From: Sulfitobacter sp. SK012
GTDB lineage: Bacteria; Pseudomonadota; Alphaproteobacteria; Rhodobacterales; Rhodobacteraceae
DNA: 64,000 nt
Reading direction: 5' to 3'
NCBI RefSeq assembly: GCF_003352085.1
Contig: NZ_CP025804.1
Span: forward strand, 1,922,001-1,986,000
Shown: piece by piece, positions 28,053 to 37,031 of the stretch
Layout: the number at the start of each line of letters is the position of its first letter
How positions within the stretch are numbered: position 1 is the first letter of the stretch
Program-made: the position numbers and the translations under genes
The notes under the pieces: generated by a model
What the model saw: only the letters and a program-made list of their open reading frames with translations
What the model was told of the DNA's origin: nothing
The model's database searches: none

Positions 28053-29105
28053 ATGAGATGGCCGCAGATATCAAGATCACCGCGTGATGCGGCGCTGACG
28101 CTTGGGGCTGGTATTGTGGGCGCTGTGGTTGGTTGGGCGTTGAATGCGCCGGTGTATGTGTTGCTGGGGCCTGCGGTCGCCGTAAGCCTGCTTGGGGTTG
28201 CGGGGATGCGAATGGTTGTGCCGCCGCAGCTGCGCGATGCGTGTTTTGTGCTGCTTGGGCTTGCCGTTGGGGCTGGATTTGACAGTGACGCGCTAGGCAC
28301 GATGATCCGTTGGCCGCTGGCTTTTGTGGTGATCGCGGTTATGATCTGGATCACGATGGTGCTTAGCCAAAAGATGTTGGTCCGCGGATTCGGATTTGAT
28401 GCGCCGTCAGCGTTAATGGCGTCCGCGCCGGGGCATCTGAGTTTTGTGATTGCGATGGCCACCGATTCTGGTGCGGATGTTGCGCGAATTTCGGTCACGC
28501 AATCGGTACGGCTGTTGTCGCTGACGCTGGTGGTGCCATTTGCTGCCATGGCAATGGGGGTTGATGTAGGCGGTACGGTCATACCCCAAGGCGCGCCGAT
28601 GATCTGGGGCTCCGTGCTGGTGTTGATTGTTTTGGCGGTACTAGTGGGACAGCTTTTTGCAAGGCTTTCAGTTCCAGCACCGCTTTTGATCGGAGCAATG
28701 GTTGTATCGGGAGCGGGCCACATAAGTGGTCTGACACCGGGGGTGATGCCCACGGTGCTCATTTTGCCTGCCTATCTGGTATTGGGCGCATTGATCGGAA
28801 CGCGGTTTTCTGGCGTGACATTAGCATTGCTGGCAAGCAGCGCAGGGGCAGGGCTGGCCATCACTGGCGTCGCTGTGGGATTGTCGACATTGGCAGCAGT
28901 TCCAGTCGCGGCGGCTTTGGGGATGCCAGTTGCGCATCTGTTGGTCGCGTTTGCCCCCGGAGGCCTTGAGACGATGATCGCCATGGGCGTTGTGTTGGGT
29001 GTTGTGCCGGGGTTCGTTGCAGCGTGCCATATGACACGGTTGCTGGTTTTGAGCGTTTTGCTGCCGGTGATGTTGGCGCGCAGTATGGCGCTATTACAGC
29101 GTTGA
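28053..29105 (+). CDS. AbrB-type integral membrane protein
   Basis: 350 residues, almost entirely membrane helices arranged as two similar halves, with the family motif APGHLSFVIAMATDSGADVA in the first half and APGGLETMIAMG in the second. This is the membrane AbrB duplication family (sometimes labelled ammonia monooxygenase regulator), unrelated to the transcription factor of the same name. Transport function is inferred; substrate unknown. Confidence 0.85.
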   Translation: MRWPQISRSPRDAALTLGAGIVGAVVGWALNAPVYVLLGPAVAVSLLGVAGMRMVVPPQLRDACFVLLGLAVGAGFDSDALGTMIRWPLAFVVIAVMIWITMVLSQKMLVRGFGFDAPSALMASAPGHLSFVIAMATDSGADVARISVTQSVRLLSLTLVVPFAAMAMGVDVGGTVIPQGAPMIWGSVLVLIVLAVLVGQLFARLSVPAPLLIGAMVVSGAGHISGLTPGVMPTVLILPAYLVLGALIGTRFSGVTLALLASSAGAGLAITGVAVGLSTLAAVPVAAALGMPVAHLLVAFAPGGLETMIAMGVVLGVVPGFVAACHMTRLLVLSVLLPVMLARSMALLQR

Positions 29106-29216
29106 CCTGACGCGCCGCCAGCGGGTTTTATTACTATTGGGCAATGTCGTCGCAGTTAGATTTTGTGCAAATCCAGGTCAGCCCAACCTAGGCGCAAACA
29201 GTCGAGTGCAGAGGGG

Positions 29217-29627
29217 TCACTTGCGCTTTGGGACGCCATAAAGCTCAAGCCGGTGACCGCGTAACTCATAGCCCAGCTTGGCTGCGATGCGTTCTTGCAA
29301 CGCTTCGATGTCGGGATCCACAAATTCGATCACTTCGCCTGAATTCATATCGATCAGGTGGTCGTGGTGGTCGCGTTCGGCATCTTCGTAGCGCGCCCGG
29401 CCATCGCCGAATTCGAGTTTGTCCAGGATGCCGGCCTCATCAAACAGTTTAACCGTGCGGTAGACCGTCGCGATCGAAATGCCCGCATCTTGGGCCACGG
29501 CGCGGGCGTATAGCTGCTCGACATCGGGGTGATCATCACTGTCTTCAAGCACTTGCGCGATCACACGACGCTGGCCGGTCATGCGCAGGCCTTTGTCTTC
29601 GCAGCGGGTGATGATGGTCTTGTTCAT
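29217..29627 (-). CDS. fur: Fur-family metalloregulator (Fur/Mur type)
   Basis: 136-residue repressor: winged helix at 1-80 with ISIATVYRTVKLFDEAGI, then a dimerisation/metal domain with the HHDHLID motif and FVDPDIEALQERIAAKLGY. It lacks the CxxC zinc pair of E. coli Fur (MNSG at that place). In alphaproteobacteria such proteins often respond to manganese (Mur), so the metal is left open. No obvious target metal transporter is adjacent; it is divergent from the helicase gene. Confidence 0.88.
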   Translation of the reverse strand: MNKTIITRCEDKGLRMTGQRRVIAQVLEDSDDHPDVEQLYARAVAQDAGISIATVYRTVKLFDEAGILDKLEFGDGRARYEDAERDHHDHLIDMNSGEVIEFVDPDIEALQERIAAKLGYELRGHRLELYGVPKRK

Positions 29628-29945
29628 GTGCGTCAGCCTCCGCCGGTGCCGTTTGGACCCGCTTTTTAGCGGGGATCGCGGAACGGCGCCACCATCAATT
29701 GGGGCAAGAGCATTGACATATCACCTTAAACCCCCCATTTGCCTGATTAAGCGATGCCTTCTGCCGCGTGAGCAGTTGCAGCACCCCACATGGGTGACCT
29801 GCCGTGCAAGGCCGCTAAATGTTCCCGATATCACGCGTGGGGCCAAACGCAGCCGGACAGAGGCGCGGCACTTGGCTGGCCTTCTGCGATCCGCGTTCTG
29901 TGTGACCTCGATAGCCTGCGCTGGCCATAGCCGCGCAGGGACAAA
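29628..29945. other. Long leader between fur and the DEAD-box helicase
   Basis: 318 nt without a supported gene. A TTGACA lies at 29713-29718 but no convincing -10 follows at the right distance. The length would allow a long untranslated leader for the helicase, as is common for cold-regulated DEAD-box genes; this is inference. Confidence 0.4.
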
Positions 29946-31286
29946 GTGAGTTTGAAGATGAGTGATTTCTCGATGATGGGGCTTCCTAAAAGCCTTATGA
30001 AAAGCCTTGGCGCGATGGGGTTGGTCGATCCGACCCCGATCCAAGCCCAAGCCATCCCACATGGGATGAACGGCCGTGATGTCATGGGCCTTGCCCAAAC
30101 CGGCACCGGCAAAACCGCAGCCTTTGGCATTCCGCTGGTTGCGCAGATGATTGAGCAGGGCAAGCGGCCGATGCCGAAGTCCGTGCACGGTCTGGTGCTG
30201 GCACCAACCCGGGAACTGGCCACGCAGATCAGCGTAAACTTGCGCGATCTAGCCGCTGGCACACCGATCAAAGTTGCGATGGTGGTGGGCGGTCAGTCCA
30301 TCGGAGCGCAAATCAAGCGGCTGCATGGCGGTGTGGACCTTTTGGTTGCTACGCCCGGTCGTTTGCTGGATTTGATGGACCGTCGTGCGGTCCGACTGGA
30401 TGCGGCAACGTTTCTGGTGCTGGATGAGGCCGATCAAATGCTCGACATGGGTTTCATCCATGACCTGCGCAAAATCGCGTCTGTAATCCCAAAAAACCGT
30501 CAGACAATGTTGTTTTCAGCGACCATGCCCAAGCTGATGAACGAGATCGCGTCGAGCTATCTTGAAAGCCCGATCCGCATCGAAGTCTCGCCTCCGGGCA
30601 AGGCGGCGGATAAAGTTACCCAAGAGGTGCACTTTATCGCCAAGGCCGAAAAGAAGGCATTGTTGATGGAGCTGTTGACCAAGCACAAAGGCGAACGTGC
30701 ACTGGTCTTTGGTCGCACGAAACATGGCTGTGAAAAGCTGATGAAGGATCTGGTGAAAGCTGGGTTCGACGCGGCATCTATTCACGGCAACAAGTCACAA
30801 GGCCAGCGGGACCGCGCAATTGCAGCGTTCAAATCTGGCGAAGTGACTGTGCTGGTGGCGACGGATGTGGCAGCACGCGGCCTCGATATTCCAGACGTAA
30901 AACAGGTCTATAACTACGAGCTGCCGAATGTTCCTGACAACTATGTTCACCGTATTGGCCGGACCGCGCGTGCGGGCAAAGATGGTGCCGCGATTGCGTT
31001 CTGCGCACCGGATGAAATGGGCGAGCTGAAAGATATTCAGAAGGTCATGAAGATCGCTATTCCAGTGGCCTCTGGCCGTCCATGGGAAGCGATTGATGCA
31101 CCTGACAAGCCCAAGGGCCGTGGTCGTGGCCGCGGCGGTCGCCCCGGTGGCGGCGGTGGCGGTGGTCGTCCCAACGCGGGTGGTGGCGGTGGCGGTGCCC
31201 CCGGTGGCGGCGCAGGCAAGCCCGGTGGCGGTCGTCGCAGGCGCAAGCCAGGCGGCGGTGGTAGTGCTGGCCAACAAGCGGCCTAA
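29946..31286 (+). CDS. DEAD-box RNA helicase
   Basis: 446 residues. Motifs in order: Q-motif (DPTPIQAQAIP), I (GTGKT), Ia (APTRELA), II (LDEADQ), III (LFSATMP), V (ATDVAARGLD) and VI (HRIGRTARAG), followed from about 385 by a Gly/Arg-rich tail typical of RhlE-type enzymes. It unwinds RNA in ribosome assembly or mRNA decay, often at low temperature. The start follows MSDFSMMGLPKSL with an upstream in-frame ATG (MSLKM); GGGAC is the only weak ribosome site. Confidence 0.95.
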   Translation: MSLKMSDFSMMGLPKSLMKSLGAMGLVDPTPIQAQAIPHGMNGRDVMGLAQTGTGKTAAFGIPLVAQMIEQGKRPMPKSVHGLVLAPTRELATQISVNLRDLAAGTPIKVAMVVGGQSIGAQIKRLHGGVDLLVATPGRLLDLMDRRAVRLDAATFLVLDEADQMLDMGFIHDLRKIASVIPKNRQTMLFSATMPKLMNEIASSYLESPIRIEVSPPGKAADKVTQEVHFIAKAEKKALLMELLTKHKGERALVFGRTKHGCEKLMKDLVKAGFDAASIHGNKSQGQRDRAIAAFKSGEVTVLVATDVAARGLDIPDVKQVYNYELPNVPDNYVHRIGRTARAGKDGAAIAFCAPDEMGELKDIQKVMKIAIPVASGRPWEAIDAPDKPKGRGRGRGGRPGGGGGGGRPNAGGGGGGAPGGGAGKPGGGRRRRKPGGGGSAGQQAA

Positions 31287-31304
31287 TCCCAATAACTCGA
31301 CATG

Positions 31305-31340
31305 AAAAAGGCGCGCCTTACGACAGGCGCGCCTTTTTTT
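31305..31340. terminator. Rho-independent terminator after the helicase
   Basis: Stem AAAAAGGCGCGCC / GGCGCGCCTTTTTTT around an 8-nt loop, starting 18 nt after the helicase stop. The A-run before the stem makes it usable for the convergent DUF533 gene as well. Confidence 0.93.
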
Positions 31341-31358
31341 ATCATTTTTTCGAACCGC

Positions 31359-32222
31359 TTAGGTGTAGAGCGACGGCACGCCAAGCTGCGCGTGGATGTC
31401 ATTCACACTCTTAGGCTTCATTCCGTAGCCTTGAGCGAGTTTGTGCAAGTATTGCGCCTCGTCCTGCGAATCGAGATCAATCGCGAGCACCGACATCATA
31501 TAGATTTGCGGACCCATGCCGTTTGGCGTCTGATTAACCAACGCGTCGATGTCCATCGGAGCGGCCATCTGCTGTTTGACAAACGCGGCTTCCTGCGCGT
31601 CGACGTCACCCAGTTTGCTCAACAGCTTGTCGCGCTCCCCGTCATCGAATGTACCGTCCGATTTGGCAGCTTGGATCATCGCGGCCAGCATCAGGCCTGC
31701 AGTGGCTTCTTGCTCGCGTGACGGCTCAATCGCAGGCTCTGGTGTCTGGTCGAACTGCGAGTTCAAAACCGACCCAAACGACTGATCGTTGGTTTCTGGT
31801 GCACGGCGCATTGTCTCATCCGTGCCGGACAAAAGGCCACCTAGACCGCCTGCGCCAGCAGCGCCTGCAAGGCCGCCAAGCAACCCACCAAGGCCGCCGC
31901 CGCCACCAGCAGCGCCACCGCCACCAAGTTGTTCAAGCAAGCCGCCCAGACCGCCGGGCATACCCGCACTGCCGGCACCGCCGCCGCCGCCCAAAAGGCC
32001 GCCCAGCATGTCTTCAAGACCGCCGCCACCACCCGTGCTGCTGCGCGAAGCACCTGCGCTGCCACCTGCGGCACCGGCTAGACTACCCAATAGGCCGCCC
32101 AATCCGCCGCCTTGGCCTGCGCTCGACGTGCCCGCACTGCCGCCTTTGTTCATCATTGCCTTGGCCCCTTTGGCCACAGCCACACCAATTGCCACTTTGG
32201 CCAATGTATTCATCAAGCTCAT
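31359..32222 (-). CDS. DUF533 (YebE-like) protein with Gly-rich N-terminal half
   Basis: 287 residues. A short hydrophobic start (MNTLAKVAIGVAVAKGAKAM) is followed by a low-complexity Gly/Ala/Ser/Leu stretch at about 28-130 with repeated GGLGGLL units. A compact helical DUF533/TerB-like domain lies at about 165-287 (EATAGLMLAAMIQAAKSDG, then DGERDKLLSKL). Family members are envelope-stress linked in enterobacteria; role here unknown. Confidence 0.85.
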   Translation of the reverse strand: MSLMNTLAKVAIGVAVAKGAKAMMNKGGSAGTSSAGQGGGLGGLLGSLAGAAGGSAGASRSSTGGGGGLEDMLGGLLGGGGGAGSAGMPGGLGGLLEQLGGGGAAGGGGGLGGLLGGLAGAAGAGGLGGLLSGTDETMRRAPETNDQSFGSVLNSQFDQTPEPAIEPSREQEATAGLMLAAMIQAAKSDGTFDDGERDKLLSKLGDVDAQEAAFVKQQMAAPMDIDALVNQTPNGMGPQIYMMSVLAIDLDSQDEAQYLHKLAQGYGMKPKSVNDIHAQLGVPSLYT

Positions 32223-32369
32223 ATTTGAATTCCCCAGTTGTTTAATATCCGAAGACCAGCATGGCAGGTTTTTCGAAAAAACGCAGGGGGAAAGTTACTG
32301 ATCCCACCTCAGAGCATTGACAGTGGGCACTCTCGCGCGCCTGTTCGCCCTATGGAACGTAAATCACAG

Positions 32370-33239
32370 ATGGATATTTTTGGAGCGGCTTGCCTGATCG
32401 CATTTGCGCTGCATATGGCGTTCAATCAGGTCGTTGTCAAAGTCACGACGGGTGGGTTCAATCCGGTGTTTTCGGCCGGGATCCGGTCTGCAGGTGCTGG
32501 TTTTGTGCTGCTGCTTTGGATGTATTTTCGCGGCGTGCCGATGCGGATCCCGCGGGCAGCATGGGCAGGGGCGATCGCATCAGGTCTGCTGTTTACGTTG
32601 GAATTTGCGTGCCTATTTGTCGCGCTTGATAAGGGAGATGTCGGCCGGGTTTCGGTGATCCTTTATTCAATGCCGGTTTGGCTGGCGTTGGCGGCACATG
32701 TGCTGTTGCCTGGCGAGCGATTGTCAGGGCTGCGCATTGTGGGCTTGGTGCTGGCGATGGCAGGGGTCGCGGTGGCGCTGCTGGACCGTTCGGGTGGCGC
32801 GTCGGTCAGTTGGACAGGCGATCTGCTGGCGTTGGCGGCGGCGCTCTGCTGGGCTGGCATCGTTCTTTGTGTACGGATCACCCCGCTTTCAGAGGTGGAA
32901 GCCGCGCCGCAACTGATGGCGCAGGTGGCGATTTCCGGGCCAATCTTGCTGCTGATCGCGCCGTTATTTGGGCCACTGATCCGCGATTTGCAGCCCATAT
33001 TTTTGGCAGGGCTGCTGTTTCAGATTATCGCCGTTGGCAGCTTTGGGTTTCTAGTGTGGTTTTGGTTGATCAAAATCTATCCCGCGTCTTCCGTCGCCTC
33101 GTTCAGTTTCCTGTCGCCGGTTTTCTCGGTGATTTTGGGCTGGTTGTTGTTGTCTGAAGATGTCGCGCCGTCCGTTTGGGCCGCATTGGTGCTGGTGGCC
33201 GTGGGTATTTACCTGATTAACCGCAGACCAACGGCTTAG
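32370..33239 (+). CDS. DMT-superfamily (EamA) transporter, second copy
   Basis: About 289 residues with ten predicted helices, starting MDIFGAACLIAFALHMAFNQ. Two EamA repeats, the second ending VFSVILGWLLLSEDVAPS. An ATG at 32352 is an alternative start, six codons longer. Substrate unknown. Its 3' end overlaps the convergent selO stop by 4 nt. It is not close in sequence to the EamA protein at 27 kb beyond family features. Confidence 0.85.
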   Translation: MDIFGAACLIAFALHMAFNQVVVKVTTGGFNPVFSAGIRSAGAGFVLLLWMYFRGVPMRIPRAAWAGAIASGLLFTLEFACLFVALDKGDVGRVSVILYSMPVWLALAAHVLLPGERLSGLRIVGLVLAMAGVAVALLDRSGGASVSWTGDLLALAAALCWAGIVLCVRITPLSEVEAAPQLMAQVAISGPILLLIAPLFGPLIRDLQPIFLAGLLFQIIAVGSFGFLVWFWLIKIYPASSVASFSFLSPVFSVILGWLLLSEDVAPSVWAALVLVAVGIYLINRRPTA

Positions 33240-34642
33240 GTTCCGCAGAACGTCGCAGGGACGATTTCGGAGGGGCGCGGTTGTTTTGCCAGGTCGGGAT
33301 CGGTCAGGGTAAATGGCGTTTTCAACGCTGTCATCAACCGCTCAAACGGGGCCATGTCGCCCGCGACGGCAGCGTCGATCATTTGCTCAATTCGATGATT
33401 GCGCGGGATAATTGCAGGGTTTGCGGCGTCCATCGTCGCACGCGCGTCAGGCACATCCGCAATGCGGGCGGCATGTGCCACGGCCCAGCTGTCAAAGGCA
33501 TCACGATCGGTAAATTGATCTGGCGCGTCTGGAGTGCCAAGATTGCGGAAGGTGTTGGTGAAATCAGCGCCATCTTTCTGCATCAAGTCCAGCAGGCTTT
33601 GGATCAACGCTTCGTCGTCTTTTGTTGGTTCAGAGATGCCGATTTTGGCTGCAAAGCGCTTGAGCCAAGCGGCCTCAATCAGGGCTGGCATGGCGTGGAT
33701 GATTGCGGTGGCTTCTTCGACGGCTGCGTCCTTGTCTTCAAAGAGCTGGAGGAGCGAAGTAGCAAATTGGGCCATGTTCCAGACTGCAATATTAGGTTGA
33801 TTGCCAAAGGCATAGCGGCCTTGTTGGTCGATTGATGAAAACACGCGCCCCATGTTGAAATCATCCATGAAAGCGCAGGGACCGTAGTCGATGGTCTCGC
33901 CGGAAATGCTGCAATTGTCGGTGTTCATCACACCGTGGATGAAACCGACGGACATCCAAGCCGCAATCAGTTCAGCTTGCGCGCTGCAAACTTCGCGCAG
34001 CAGGTCCATTGGGGTTTTCGCCAGCGGGTAGTGGCGCTGCGAAGCGTAGTCAGTGAGGGTTTGTAAGGCTTCTATCTCGCCACGGTGGGCAAAGATCTGA
34101 AAGGTGCCGACGCGCAGATGGCTGGACGCAACACGGGTCAGAATGGCACCGGGGAGCATGCCTTGTTCGCGTAAAATATCCTCGCCTGTGGCAACTGCGG
34201 CCAATGCGCGGGTTGTCGGGATGCCAAGCGCATGCATGGCCTCAGACACTACATATTCGCGCAGCACTGGACCCAGCCAAGCACGGCCATCGCCGCCACG
34301 TGAATAAGGCGTTCGACCGGATCCTTTTAGCTGAATGTCGCGGCGCAATCCGTTGGTATCAATGGTTTCTCCCAGAAGTATCGCGCGACCGTCTCCCAGC
34401 TGTTGATTGTAGGAGCCGAATTGATGCCCGGCATATAGCTGCGCCAAGGGTGTGGCTCCTTGGGGTATTTTGTTACCCCCAAACACAGAAGCTAGGTCGC
34501 CTAACTCAGAGGGATTGATCCCCAACACCTTTGCGAGGCCATTGTTGAAGGCCAATAGAACGGGGGCTTTGACTGGCGTCGGGTCAAGCCGAGTATAAAA
34601 CCCTGAAGGTAAGGCGGCATAGCTGTTGTCGAAATTAATCAT
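33236..34642 (-). CDS. selO: Protein adenylyltransferase SelO (YdiU/UPF0061)
   Basis: Pseudokinase-fold enzyme that transfers AMP from ATP to Ser/Thr/Tyr of target proteins, linked to redox stress. 468 residues, close to E. coli SelO. Visible motifs: AGHQFGSYNQQLGDGRAILLG (in part) near 75, QLKGSGRTPYSRGGDGRA near 105-120, and the metal/catalytic loops GVMNTDNCSISG and IDYGPCAFMD near 240-260. The usual C-terminal Cys near the end is present in ATFCGT. Coupled by ATGA to the upstream GNAT gene. Confidence 0.93.
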   Translation of the reverse strand: MINFDNSYAALPSGFYTRLDPTPVKAPVLLAFNNGLAKVLGINPSELGDLASVFGGNKIPQGATPLAQLYAGHQFGSYNQQLGDGRAILLGETIDTNGLRRDIQLKGSGRTPYSRGGDGRAWLGPVLREYVVSEAMHALGIPTTRALAAVATGEDILREQGMLPGAILTRVASSHLRVGTFQIFAHRGEIEALQTLTDYASQRHYPLAKTPMDLLREVCSAQAELIAAWMSVGFIHGVMNTDNCSISGETIDYGPCAFMDDFNMGRVFSSIDQQGRYAFGNQPNIAVWNMAQFATSLLQLFEDKDAAVEEATAIIHAMPALIEAAWLKRFAAKIGISEPTKDDEALIQSLLDLMQKDGADFTNTFRNLGTPDAPDQFTDRDAFDSWAVAHAARIADVPDARATMDAANPAIIPRNHRIEQMIDAAVAGDMAPFERLMTALKTPFTLTDPDLAKQPRPSEIVPATFCGT

Positions 34643-35091
34643 ACGAGGCGCTTTGACATGAACATATATCCTTCGCGCGGCGCGAAACCGGCGCGTTTAT
34701 AAAGCTTGAGTGCGGCTGCATTGTTGCTGTCGACCTCAAGGTGGATCGCGCGGAGTCCACCTTCCTTTAGCGCACGCGGTAAAGCCGTCAACGCCTCAGA
34801 GGCGATGCCGCGTCCGCGCACACCAGGCCGGATGTAGAGTTCATCGATAATGGCATCGAGACCGCCAAATTCCACGGACCATCCAAAAGTAATGACCACA
34901 TAACCGATTGGCGCGCGCGGCGGTCCAATCAGGTACGCGCAGCCATGTGGGATGCCGTCCAGTAACGGGGCCACGCCGTCACGGCGGGCCTTGTCGGTCA
35001 GGGTAATATTGGCCTCATGGTGAAATGCGCTGACAAGGGTTAGCAGGCGGTCCAAATGGTCCGGCCCCGCGAGGGTGAGGACTGCGCTCAC
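34639..35091 (-). CDS. GNAT family N-acetyltransferase
   Basis: 150 residues with the acetyl-CoA motif YIRPGVRGRGIASEALTAL (about 88-106) and the following AIHLEVDSNNAAALKLYKRA strand-helix. It sits between the nucleoside hydrolase and selO, overlapping each by 4 nt, so the three are translated together. Acceptor unknown. Confidence 0.9.
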   Translation of the reverse strand: MSAVLTLAGPDHLDRLLTLVSAFHHEANITLTDKARRDGVAPLLDGIPHGCAYLIGPPRAPIGYVVITFGWSVEFGGLDAIIDELYIRPGVRGRGIASEALTALPRALKEGGLRAIHLEVDSNNAAALKLYKRAGFAPREGYMFMSKRLV

Positions 35092-36029
35092 AGGCGGCCA
35101 ATCCGTTCCACCAACAAGGAAAAGAACCCGTCAGCGTCGATTTCACCCATAAATGTCGCGTTGGGTGCGCGGTCTGTGACGCCCCACCAATCCGCGACGG
35201 TCATACCCATGGTCAGCTCGGATTGGGTTTCAATTTCCACATTCACGTGGCGGCCTTTGAAGAGATCGGGATTGATCAGATAGGCGGTCACGCAAGGGTC
35301 ATGCAGCGGTGCACCATCCGAGCCGTATTTTTCCTTGTCGAAACGCTCAAAGAAGTCGGTCATTTGCGCAACTGCGATGCCAGCAGGTGTGCCGATCGCA
35401 CGGAAAGCATCATTGCGAGATTTGGTCACCAACGCTTTATGGGTGACATCAAGCGGCATCACCACAATCGGAATTCCTGATTTAAACACAATATCAGCGG
35501 CTTGCGGATCGACGTAGATGTTGAATTCAGCGGCGGGGGTGATGTTGCCGCCTTGGAAGTAGCCGCCGCCCATGAGCACGATCTTGGCGACGCGTTTCGC
35601 GATGTCGGGGGCTTTTTGCAGGGCCGTTGCGATGTTGGTAAGTGGGCCAAGCGGACACAAGGTAATCGTGCCCGGCGCATTGTCGCGCAGAGTGTCGATG
35701 ATGAAATCAACGGCGTGGCCCTCGGCCAGCGGCATCGTGGGGTCAGGCAAATCTGGACCGTCGAGACCGGATTTGCCATGCACATGCTCTGCGGTGACCA
35801 GATCGCGGCCCAATGGCCGGTCGCATCCGGCATAGACGGGCACATTAGGTTTGCCCGCCAACTCACAGATAATGCGGGCATTTTTTGACGTCAGATCAAG
35901 AGGCACATTGCCTGCGACGCAAGTTAGCGCCAGCACTTCAACGTCTTCGGGGCTGGCTAGCGCCAGCAGAATGGCAACGGCGTCATCCTGTCCGGGGTCT
36001 GTGTCGATGATGATCTTACGAGGTTTCAT
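35088..36029 (-). CDS. Inosine/uridine-preferring nucleoside hydrolase
   Basis: Splits ribonucleosides into base and ribose for purine/pyrimidine salvage. 313 residues; the Ca2+/catalytic Asp cluster DTDPGQDDAVA lies at 10-20, LCPLGPLTNIATAL near 120, and the later metal Asp in the HDPCVTAYLINPDLF segment near 240. First gene of a unit with a GNAT and selO. The exact nucleoside preference cannot be read from sequence. Confidence 0.93.
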   Translation of the reverse strand: MKPRKIIIDTDPGQDDAVAILLALASPEDVEVLALTCVAGNVPLDLTSKNARIICELAGKPNVPVYAGCDRPLGRDLVTAEHVHGKSGLDGPDLPDPTMPLAEGHAVDFIIDTLRDNAPGTITLCPLGPLTNIATALQKAPDIAKRVAKIVLMGGGYFQGGNITPAAEFNIYVDPQAADIVFKSGIPIVVMPLDVTHKALVTKSRNDAFRAIGTPAGIAVAQMTDFFERFDKEKYGSDGAPLHDPCVTAYLINPDLFKGRHVNVEIETQSELTMGMTVADWWGVTDRAPNATFMGEIDADGFFSLLVERIGRL

Positions 36030-36138
36030 ATGCTGTCCTTTTCCCGTTCAGAGATAGGGGATGCGAAGGTTGATTAGAAGAGGTCCGCGGCGTGGGCGGC
36101 GGTGTTATGTCGGCGGGCTGGCACAAATATGCTGAGCA

Positions 36139-36975
36139 TCATTTTTCATGGGTGGTATTTTTGGATGCGCGCTCATCTGCCTTAACGGCGTCCCAGAGCG
36201 CGTCCATTTCGGCCAAATCGCTGTCATTTGGGGTTTTGCCTAAATCGCGTAGCTTGGCTTCAACCCCTTCAAAGCGGCGGGTGAATTTGGCGTTGGCTGC
36301 GCGCAAAGCGGCTTCGGGTTCCAGGCCCAGGTGACGGCCCAGATTGGCCATGACAAACATCAAATCGCCAAATTCCTCTTCGACCTCGGCTTGTGAAAGT
36401 TCATCACGTGCTTCGACCAGTTCGGCGGCTTCTTCCTTAATTTTATCAATCACATGAGAGGCATCAGGCCAGTCAAATCCAACGCGGGCCGCGCGTTTTT
36501 GCAATTTGTGGGCGCGCAAAAGCGCCGGCAGCCCAATCGCCACACCGTCAAGCGCGCCACCTTGGGCTTTGCCTGCGCGTTCCTTGGCCTTGATCGCTTC
36601 CCAATCGGCCGTTTGTTGATCCGCGCTTTTATCCCGGCTTTCGTCGCCAAAAACATGCGGATGCCGCGCGACCATTTTGTCTGAGATGTTGCGCACCACG
36701 GATTGAAAGGAAAACAGTCCTTTCTCTTCGGCCATGGCGGTATGGTAAACAGACTGCAGCAACAGATCGCCCAATTCGCCTTCAAGCTCAGGCCAATCGG
36801 CGCGTTCGATGGCATCTGCGACTTCGTATGCCTCTTCGATGGTGTAGGGCGCGATGGAGGCGAAGTCCTGCTCGATATCCCACGGACAGCCAGTGTCGGG
36901 GTCGCGCAGGCGGCGCATGATCTCTAACAGCCGCTCGATGCCGGCGTTTTGGTCATTTATCAACTCGTCTGGCAT
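36139..36975 (-). CDS. mazG: Nucleoside triphosphate pyrophosphohydrolase MazG
   Basis: House-cleaning all-alpha NTP pyrophosphatase. 278 residues with two MazG repeats; the first carries EEAYEVADAIE and ELEGELGDLLLQSVYH, the second AAELVEARDELSQAEVEEEF and GDLMFVMANL, each with the ExxE(x)nExxD metal pattern. The ATG at 36973-36975 has AGGGAGAG upstream. It is divergent from the M20 gene. Confidence 0.93.
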   Translation of the reverse strand: MPDELINDQNAGIERLLEIMRRLRDPDTGCPWDIEQDFASIAPYTIEEAYEVADAIERADWPELEGELGDLLLQSVYHTAMAEEKGLFSFQSVVRNISDKMVARHPHVFGDESRDKSADQQTADWEAIKAKERAGKAQGGALDGVAIGLPALLRAHKLQKRAARVGFDWPDASHVIDKIKEEAAELVEARDELSQAEVEEEFGDLMFVMANLGRHLGLEPEAALRAANAKFTRRFEGVEAKLRDLGKTPNDSDLAEMDALWDAVKADERASKNTTHEK

Positions 36976-37031
36976 TGCGGCTCTCCCTAGACTGGTGTCA
37001 GATAAGGACAACAGCCCAGAGGAGTCCACCC

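Noticed and set aside
28001..28762. A 253-codon minus-strand frame over the AbrB-type gene
   Set aside because: Thr/Ser/Ala/Pro-rich antisense shadow of a hydrophobic membrane gene.
31649..32301. Plus-strand frames of 170-198 codons over the DUF533 gene
   Set aside because: Pro/Arg-rich translations of GCC repeats antisense to the Gly-rich segment.
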